Below, piece by piece: positions 26,301 through 35,300 of a stretch of 64,000 bases of DNA. Source of the DNA: Talinum fruticosum (taxonomy: Eukaryota; Streptophyta; Magnoliopsida; Caryophyllales; Talinaceae); assembly GCA_021018815.1 (NCBI GenBank), contig JAITYX010000144.1:372001-436000 (forward strand), read 5' to 3'. Positions within the stretch are counted from its first letter, which is position 1, and each line of letters starts with the position of its first letter. Below the pieces are notes generated by a model, which ran no database searches, was not told the origin of the DNA, and worked only from the letters and a program-made list of their open reading frames with translations. A program made the position numbers and the translations under genes.

Positions 26301-29300
26301 CTCGTAAATTAAGAAGTCACATTAAAACGCTCATTAATCACTCCAACACCAATAAAAAGTCATCTCTTAGGGAGTCCGTCTCCCGCATAATGTTTTGCGA
26401 GACGTTCTCACCCAAGAATTTGTGAAAAATATGAAAACATCATGTGGTTTTCTTTTTCTTTTTGCGAAAAAATTATTTTTAAAGGTAATTGTAAGTGTTA
26501 TGAGTACCCAAACCAAGCCACTACAAACTTTTACTTTGGGCATAATGTTTTTAGGAGATGGTCTCACCCAAGAATTTGTGAAAAATATGACAACATCATG
26601 TGGTTTTCTTTTTCTTTTTTGGCAAAAAATTATTTCTAAAGGTAATCGTAAGTGTTATTAGTACCCAAACCAAACCACTACAAACTTTTACTTTGGGCAT
26701 ACCCATAGGCAATGCATCAATGTTAAGACCTTGTAATCTATAAATCCGACTCTCGTACAGTCCTGCCCTATTTACATCTCGTGTGATTTCAAATTCTTCC
26801 CGATCTATCTCTCTCTAAAGTTTGCTCTTTGTGCTGGGAACTTCTTAAATTTGCTTCCACCAAATATGGTTTATTGTTGCTGCCATTAAACTGGAAAAAG
26901 TCAAACTTGTGATCACGACATATAACCACAGCTGATGGCACAACTTCAATCTTCTCTTGATATGCAATGTCAAATCTTATCCATTGTCAATGCCAGGACC
27001 TAGGCGCAAAATGGACACATAAAAAACACAAGTTGTCTTACATCTCACATCATCACAGAAGCACTTTGGGACCAATGTTTGGTCTGGACCTACGAATCCT
27101 ATCCTTTGTCAACAGCCTTCCCTTCACTAAAAGTAACATAATGGTTCATGCTTCGGAAAATTGGTTTTGTTCCAGGACAATTAACACCATTCCACATCTG
27201 CATTGTTTTTTTAGTCTCCTGTAAGCCTCCAAGACCCTAACAATCCCATTGGAAACAACTGTCCAGAACCTTGTGACTTTATCATGCCATAAGTCCAGCT
27301 TACCTCTAGATTTTACAATTCTTTTAAGCTAGTAACTAGTAACAAGTAACTAGTGTTGCAGCTGGTAATATACTCCACAAATCCTTCTGTTAGAGATAGA
27401 TGTGATGGACCCAGCTCACCCATAAAGCCTCTAGATTTTCAAGCAGATGCCATGAATATTTGGCTACTTTGGCTTTGTCCTATGGCTAGCAATCTCTGAT
27501 AAGCAGGCCTCCTTGTTTTGAAGGCCAGCATATGCCCTTCCAAACAACAGGACACCACCTTCTATGCCCCTCGTCAACTCTCCGTTGATGGTTCCTACTT
27601 CTTACATTTCCTTTTGACCTCCTTAATAATTAGTTCTCAGATCAAAGTGCCCTTACACTTTGCATAATATATGCTTTTGCCGCTGAACTAATTTTTTGTT
27701 CAAACCTACCATTAGCCATCTAAAAACATTCAATTATACCCTTGGGGTTCACTAATTACCGGTTGTAGCCAGTTTTTGCCCCTAAGGCCCACAACCAAAA
27801 CAACGGAAAAAGGTCGAAACCGGCTATAATTGATAAGTTGTGGGCCCCAAGGGCATATTTGAATGTTTTTAGATGACTAATGCAGGTTTGAACAAAACAT
27901 TACTTCAGTGACAAAAGCGAATACTTTGCAAAGTTTAAAGGCACTTTGATCCGAGAACTCCCTTAATAACAAATTGAGGAAGATTAAAAATATTGAAACC
28001 CAGTAAGCATAAAGGTTCGTTGTAGTCTTTTGTAAGATGCTAACTGGGCATCCGATTTTTTATCATTTTGAAGTATGAAGGTTCATTATCACTGAGTTCA
28101 ACAATTGAGTTTCACCTTTGTAACTCAGCTTCTTGGCATCCCAAGATTTGATTATGGTCTTTCTAGTAATTTTGTTAATGTGAAAAGCACATTCTTCCTA
28201 ACCCAGCTCATGTTACCTGGCTTTGAAGAACACCTAATCTCATAGATAGACTTCTGTTTTCCAATCCAATTACTATTATTATTATTATTTTATTAATAAA
28301 AATCTTATGATTACCTTTATAATTGCTCATAACCGCTATAGCAGATCATAACACTTATAGAACATAACAACTAATTATAACAGCTCATAGCCATTATGAA
28401 TGCGATAACAGCTAGCTTTAACAAGCTTAAACGAACAGACCCTTAGTATTATTGAGTTTGGGAATTTTCCCCTATCTCTATATGACAATGTTATGAACTT
28501 TAGTTTGTATTCATTTTGTATATGGTCACCCTGAGGAGAACTTTTTACTCATCGATTTGATAACTTGATAGATTATTTGTCACATATATATGATATACTT
28601 TCCCTCACTTTTTGAGCGTTTTCTCACTTCCTCCATCATATGAGTTTGTGCTACATCATCATATCGATGAGCTAAAGTGTCCTTGTCGGTAATGGTATAC
28701 TCACATCAAATATCCCAAAGTACGAGATGTTGAGTGCTAAAGTTAAAGTTAGAACTGTTGTTGTGCGATACCCATAAAGTTGGGATTATTGGCAAGAACC
28801 CTCCATTTTAGTTGTTTTTGTGGCTTAACTTCTAAATTATTTGTTAACCTTTTTGGTAATTTGTTGTTTGGTAACCTCAATTGTTTAATCATGTGATTTG
28901 GTTAATCTAAGCCCTTAGGTTATTTGGTAATTTTAATTGTGCATTTGTCTTAATTTGAATCTAACTTTCATTTTGCATGATATTACTTTTATTTGTTTAG
29001 TTGCTCAAATAATTTTGTAGAACTTAAATTATTTAATGATTGTTGCTTATCAGTTTATATGGCTTGTTCTAGTCAACGGTCATATGCTTGATACTATTGA
29101 TTTTTATGATTTTTTTCACTTTGTTGTATGTCAATAAGAGCGTCCAAAATTAGTTGGGTAAGACCAAGCATTAGAAAGTTTAAAAGATGAATGAGTATGT
29201 TAATCATTGTGATTAAATGGATACTAAAAGAGAAATTTTATTATAAAATCATCTCAACCAATTATGAACTTTTCTCATGAGAAATTTTTAAAAATGGTAT

Positions 29301-32300
29301 GCGTGCAATCATTCTCTTCAACCTCTACAACCTAAAGAAACTTACCTTTTACTAAGTGCCCTAAATAAGTGCGCTGCCTGACAAATTAAAATTTATAAGG
29401 GTACTTTATTTAATGCACTATTTTCTATTAATTTTAGATAAAAGAGAAGAGTTTTAAGGCTTGTTTGTTTGAGTGTTTATGACAGCGGTTAGACCACTAA
29501 CCGCTGATAACCTAACTGCTAAATGTAATTGCTGGTAAACGCCGATAATTGCTAACCACTAATGGTAGCTGTTAATAATCGCTAACAACAACTAATCGTA
29601 ACTGTTGTTAACACTGATGACTGCCGGTAACTATTAACCCCTAATTGTAACCGTTGGTGAACATTGGTAACTTGCTACGTGCTAATTGTGATCGGTAATT
29701 GCTAATTATAATCATTGAAACAAACAAGCCCTTAATACTAATAGTAGAAGGAGGGCTTTTAATTTGTGACTTCACGAATGGTAAAATGGACAAATATTTC
29801 GGGACGGAGGGAGTTGTTTACCCCCTTCAATTGGCTATGCAACTAGCAACTATGTTGTTTGTTGCTTTCAAAGTATGAAGTCTCCAAGGACAATTATATT
29901 AACTTTTATTTGCTACATTTTAAGCCATATTTTAATTTTTCAGCCACATCTTTGTTCACTCCCAACCTCTCTTAGATCAAATACTAGCTCTGGCCATGAT
30001 TATAATGACAAATCTGCTTTCCTAGTTATATCATAATATCTATAGTTATAATAAGTTAGCCTAATTGCACCAAAAAAAAGTTAGCCTAAAAGAAAAAGGA
30101 AAGAAAAATAGCAAAAGTGCAATTCTATCTTTATAAAGCTATAATTTGGTGATCTTAGACTTCATACTTCCATAGTGGTCAACATCAATCTTAAAACTCT
30201 TAATTTGCCCCTTCTTTTCGGTGATGACATCTCACGTTATATCATCTTTTGAAAGAAAATTTACTAATATGTAGAATAAAGAGGTATTCAAAACCAAAAC
30301 TAAAGCTATGTCTTCGTCGTTTAAATTATATCCTAAAATTTAGTTGAAGAATAGAAAATAAATATTATGTCCTTGTATAATTAAAATATTATTTTCTTAC
30401 TTTTTTTTTAACATCCAAATCCATACTTTGGTGTTCCAATTAAGCTTGTACGGGTTGGGGGAGGGTCAAATGTAGCAGCCTTACTACCAAAATTATAGAA
30501 AGGTTGGTTTGAAGATGTTTTAACTGCCTACTACCCCACGAAAATGAAGTAGAGGGAGCCTCATAACATAAAAATAATGGGCTTAAAGTGACTTTTTCAA
30601 CTATTTGAAAAGTGGGCAATATGTTCGAGCATGATAGCATCTATAATCATAGTGAATTATCCTGAAAGTAGAAAAAGAAATAGCGAAGTGATCTTTATAC
30701 AACTATTCATTAGTACTTGGACCAGAAGCTTCATGCTTCTGTTTGGAACCAATTGCTTGTTAACATATGAAACACTCTCAGTTTGTCCGTTGTTCAACAT
30801 GTTCATATTTTACGTCATATTTCATCTTTATTTTTAGGTCACTTAGACGTGTCTCGATTTGTTTAGGTCACTTAAACATGTCTCGATTTGTTTAGGTCAC
30901 TTAAACGTGTCTCGATTTGTTTAGGTCATCAGAGTAAAGTGGTCACTCCATGCAAGAGAGGAGATTATATTTGAGCTTCTCCAGCATTTACGCGGCAATG
31001 CAGCAAGAAGCTTGCTGGAGAAGATAAGAAAAAGTACAAGAGAAATGATTACCGAACAAGAGGCTGTTCGTGGTCGCTTGTTTACCATTCAAGATGTCAT
31101 GCAGAGTAATATCCGTGCATGGTTGCAGGTTAGTAAATGTAGTTGAAAGTATTTTAGGAATTGTTGCTTTTGTCAGTGCCCAGAAGTGTGACTGCTTCTT
31201 CTCCTTCCCATACTTTTCCTGCCTCCAACCCCCACTCCCCTTTATTGTTTTTGGGGGTGGGGGGAGTGGGGTATTTGGAAGATGTTGGTTAATCAATTTT
31301 ATATAGAATACTCTTAACGGAATTTTTTGACTATTTACTGATCCCTCCTTTCGATCTAATATTACATTTGGTACAGTACAATGGAGTGCAATGTAATCAA
31401 TAGAAGAAAAATGCAAATGTTCATCCATTATTCCATTGCATTGCCCCTATCATAGTAATGCTGAATTAGTTTCTTTCCGTCACGCAAATGCAACTGTCCT
31501 TCGTTGGGTAACACTTTACCCTATCTGCTTCACGGTACTTCTCCAAACTGACACCCCCTCCCCCAAAGAAAAGAAAATCGTGGGTAGGGAGTAGTAGCAC
31601 TTCATCTACTTTTTGTTAAAAGTCATTCAATACTGTTTTTTGCCAATGTAAACATATGCCACCTTTCTTTTTGGAACAAAGGCCGAGTCTTCATTCAAAA
31701 GCAAAAATCCCCAAGGGAGAAAGTACAACCTAAAGAGCACTCAAATTAGAAGCCACCTCAAAAGGGTTCTTCCAAATTCAAGTCTCTTGAACAATTTCCA
31801 TACAAAACTTTTCCCAATCAGCATATTTTACTATGTAAACCAATATAATTCATCCTATCCTTCACTGTGTCCACAATTACTCTATAAGTTCTATCCACAT
31901 CAGGAAAAACTTGAAAAATCTTAGCATTCCTATCTCTCCATGGGCTGTACAAAACGGCACCACTAAGATAGCAGATCAGGCTTTTATAAACTGGGTTCTT
32001 CTTCCTGTTGATGATCCATCTTTACCACTGCATAAGGGATCCTGGCTCCTTATATACCTTAGCCCAAGCAAATACCCTAGTTCTCACTTCCTGATGTCTA
32101 CAATCATAGAACAGATGTTTCCAGCTGGATTGAGCAAATGCCACATGAACTTTCAATATGTGGCATATAATCAGCTAATCTGTGCCGGATTGGGAGTCTG
32201 TTCAGAAGGATTAGCGAAATAATAACCTTGTTCCTTGGCATTATTAATCTTTCCAGACATAATTATTCGATCTTATCCTTGTCTGTACACCACTAAGTTC

Positions 32301-35300
32301 ATTATATATCTCCTATGAGCTAAACTTTTCTGTAACACAAAGTTCTTGAATCTGGCCACTCAGTTTACACAATTTTTTCCAGGTGCAACAGGTAGTGCCT
32401 GGTTGGTAATCCCATAAATTTTTCTCTTTTAAGTGATGTACATGCACCCATTTGACCCATGTAAAACCCACAACAGCTTAGCATTCAAAGTTTTGTTCCA
32501 AGTGCTGCAAGATTTTAAGCCCCAGACCTCCAAAACTCTTTAGGTTGGGATACTGCTGTCCAAGCTACCAAAGACTGTTTGCTGATTAGAACTACCCAAA
32601 AGAAAGTTCCTGTATGTTTGCTCCACTTTCTTTATGACTTCCAGGGACAAGATGAAGCATGAAGACCACAAGGTTTTTTTTTCTTTTTGGTAGAATGTTA
32701 GGATCTTTTATATTTCAGACTTCAAGCATGTACTATTACAGCATTTTCATCAGGGCATTCCCCCTGGTTACATGATCCTGCTATATTCTCACACCTCTAA
32801 GCCTATTTCTGATTGTTCTGCCACATTCTATACTTAGAACACAAGGTTAAAAGCCGCATTTAAACAAAGTTCATGAGCACGACACTAGGAGCATAAAAAG
32901 GTTTCTACTGTGCCAAATTCTAATCCTTGCAGCGATTTTATCAATCAGAAGCTGGAAATCACTAGCCTCGAGTCTTGAAGGGGTTATAGGCATCCCTAAA
33001 TATTTGAGGGGAGAGTACCCTCATGAAACCCTGAAATTGTGACCTGCTGCCTTTTGAACCTCAGAAGTTCCCCCATTATATATCTGTGACTTACTATCAT
33101 TCATGTGCAGACCTGAGGTTTTAGAGAATTCATCAAACACATCTTTCAAGCAAATGATAGATGTCTTGTGAAGCAAATGATAGAGGCTTTTAAAGAACTT
33201 ACTATCATTCATGCGCAGTCTCTCCCTGGTCAGTAGTCTGTCTTGAAGCAAATGATAGATGTCTCCTCTGCTTTACAAAACACCATGAGATCATCAGCGA
33301 ATGATAAGTGGTTCAGTTTCCTGGCTTTGCAATCAGGATGGTATTTAAAAGGTTGTGCTGTAGACTGCTTTCTAAGGAGCCTTGTGAAGTATTCCTTAAC
33401 CATCACAAATATTAAGGGAGAAACTTGTTCTCCTTGGCTCAGACCTTTTCCACCTTTAAAGTAGCTTTATGATCCATCATTCATAGAGAAATAAAAAAAG
33501 TAGTTTTTTTATTATTTTTATTATTTTTTATTTTTTTATGAAGAGTGTATTCGTTACTATCAACTCAAAACAAATGTTCTGTACAAATTATGGTCTTAAA
33601 CTAACAAAATCACACTTTAGAGTCTATAACCCACCTTCTAGGAAGGGTTGCTATGGCTCCAACTGTGAGTAAAACTGAACTATCTAATTAAGTAGTTTCA
33701 TTAACCATTTCTTATCTCTGGTACTCTTGTCCTCTCTACTCTCTGCGGAATTCTCACTTGTATCCCTGAGTAAGCATCTGTGCTTCTGTATGTTTTGTTC
33801 CAAAATTCCTACCACATCTCTCAGTCCATACATGATAGCTGAAAGCTGCTGATATAGCCAATAGAGTCTGCTTCCTAGTTTTTGAACCAGTGTATTGAGT
33901 GATATCCCTTTGCCAATCAGGTTCATTGGTTTGGACTCCTGTCCATTGTGAAATGGGAAGCGGTATACTTATACTGAATTTGCGTTGGAAAAACAGATGT
34001 TGAGAGGTTTCAGTGCCCTCACCACATAACACACAGCTGAAATCATTGATTGCAATGCCCAGTTGCCTGAGTCTCTCCCTGGTCAGTAGTCTGTCTTGAA
34101 GAAGCAGCCACATGAAATATTCCATGATTAGGGACAGCAACTGGGGTCCAAACCATTTCCCAGTATTTGAAGTGATGTTGTCCCATTAGCCAAAAGCACC
34201 CTGTCTGAATATGATAGCTTTGGTATTGAGTCACCGTCATCATAACCTTGTCTGAATTTGGTCTTTAACTTGTGCAACCTTCTCCAATACCAACTTGTAC
34301 CTGAGGGTGGTTGATAGTTCGAGAAGTTCTCCCCTTTAATTATACTTCAGTCACCCACTTGACCCATAGGGAGTCAGCTTTGGATGAGATGGCCCAGATG
34401 AGTTTGCCAGCAGCATTGTTCCATGCAGTACAGATTCAAATATTCAAACCTCCCTCTCTCTTTGGTCTGCAAGCAGTTTCCCAAGCACTTGAAATACAGG
34501 TCATTAACCATTTCTTGAAGATATCAAGAAAACATAGACCCTGTAAAATATCATCAACAAATTCCCAAAATATAGAATCATAGGCTTTTCCTAAGTCAAC
34601 TTTCATGAGGCATCTTGGCTTAGTTTAAAAAAGTGCACTCGGGGCATGCCTAGACACAGGAAAGCGAGGGGTGCACCATGCTGAGCCTAGGAAGCGGTCA
34701 AGCGACGCCCCTCCAGAAAGCGCTTGCTTTTCTGGGCTGACTCGGGAGTGGGGCAATAGAGCATGGGCTTTTTGGACATTTATTTGACCGTTTGGAAAAA
34801 ATGAAAAAAATAGAAAGTAATTTACCTGGCCCCAACTTGCCGTTTTCGGCCTGGACGATACTTGAGAGGTATAAACTAGCTGCCCCCTTGCTCGAGAAAC
34901 CCTAGCTACTTCTTCTCTGTCCCTCTCTGTTATTCTTCAACGTCCGGTAGGCTACTTCTCCGCCGACCACTGCTGACCCAGGTATGGTTCTTTACTATTT
35001 CCTTTTTCCTTGTTCTTCCTTCCTTTCCTCCTCTTCCTCTTCCTTTTCTCTGTTTTTTGAACCTCATGTAGTCTTTATTCTTGTTTTCCTTTTTTTCTTT
35101 TTATTTTTTCGTTCTGTTTGATTTGCTTTTTCTTTCCTTTTCTTTTCTTCTTTTTCGTTCTTCTCAGATCTGCTTCTTTCGAATTTTTTCTTCTACTTCA
35201 TTCTTCTCTCTGTCTCTCTCTGTCTGGCCTCTGGTGTCTCTCTCTCTCTCTATCTGTCTATCTCTCTCTCTGGATGACCGGACCTGCTTTGTTAATTTTT

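Noticed and set aside
31911..32222. 103-codon plus-strand frame
   Set aside because: It is antisense to recognisable LINE blocks (HLFYDC..., RDRNAKIFQ) on the minus strand.
33021..33251. 76-codon frame as a novel protein
   Set aside because: It is a chimera of two LINE parts made by the local 32-bp duplication.
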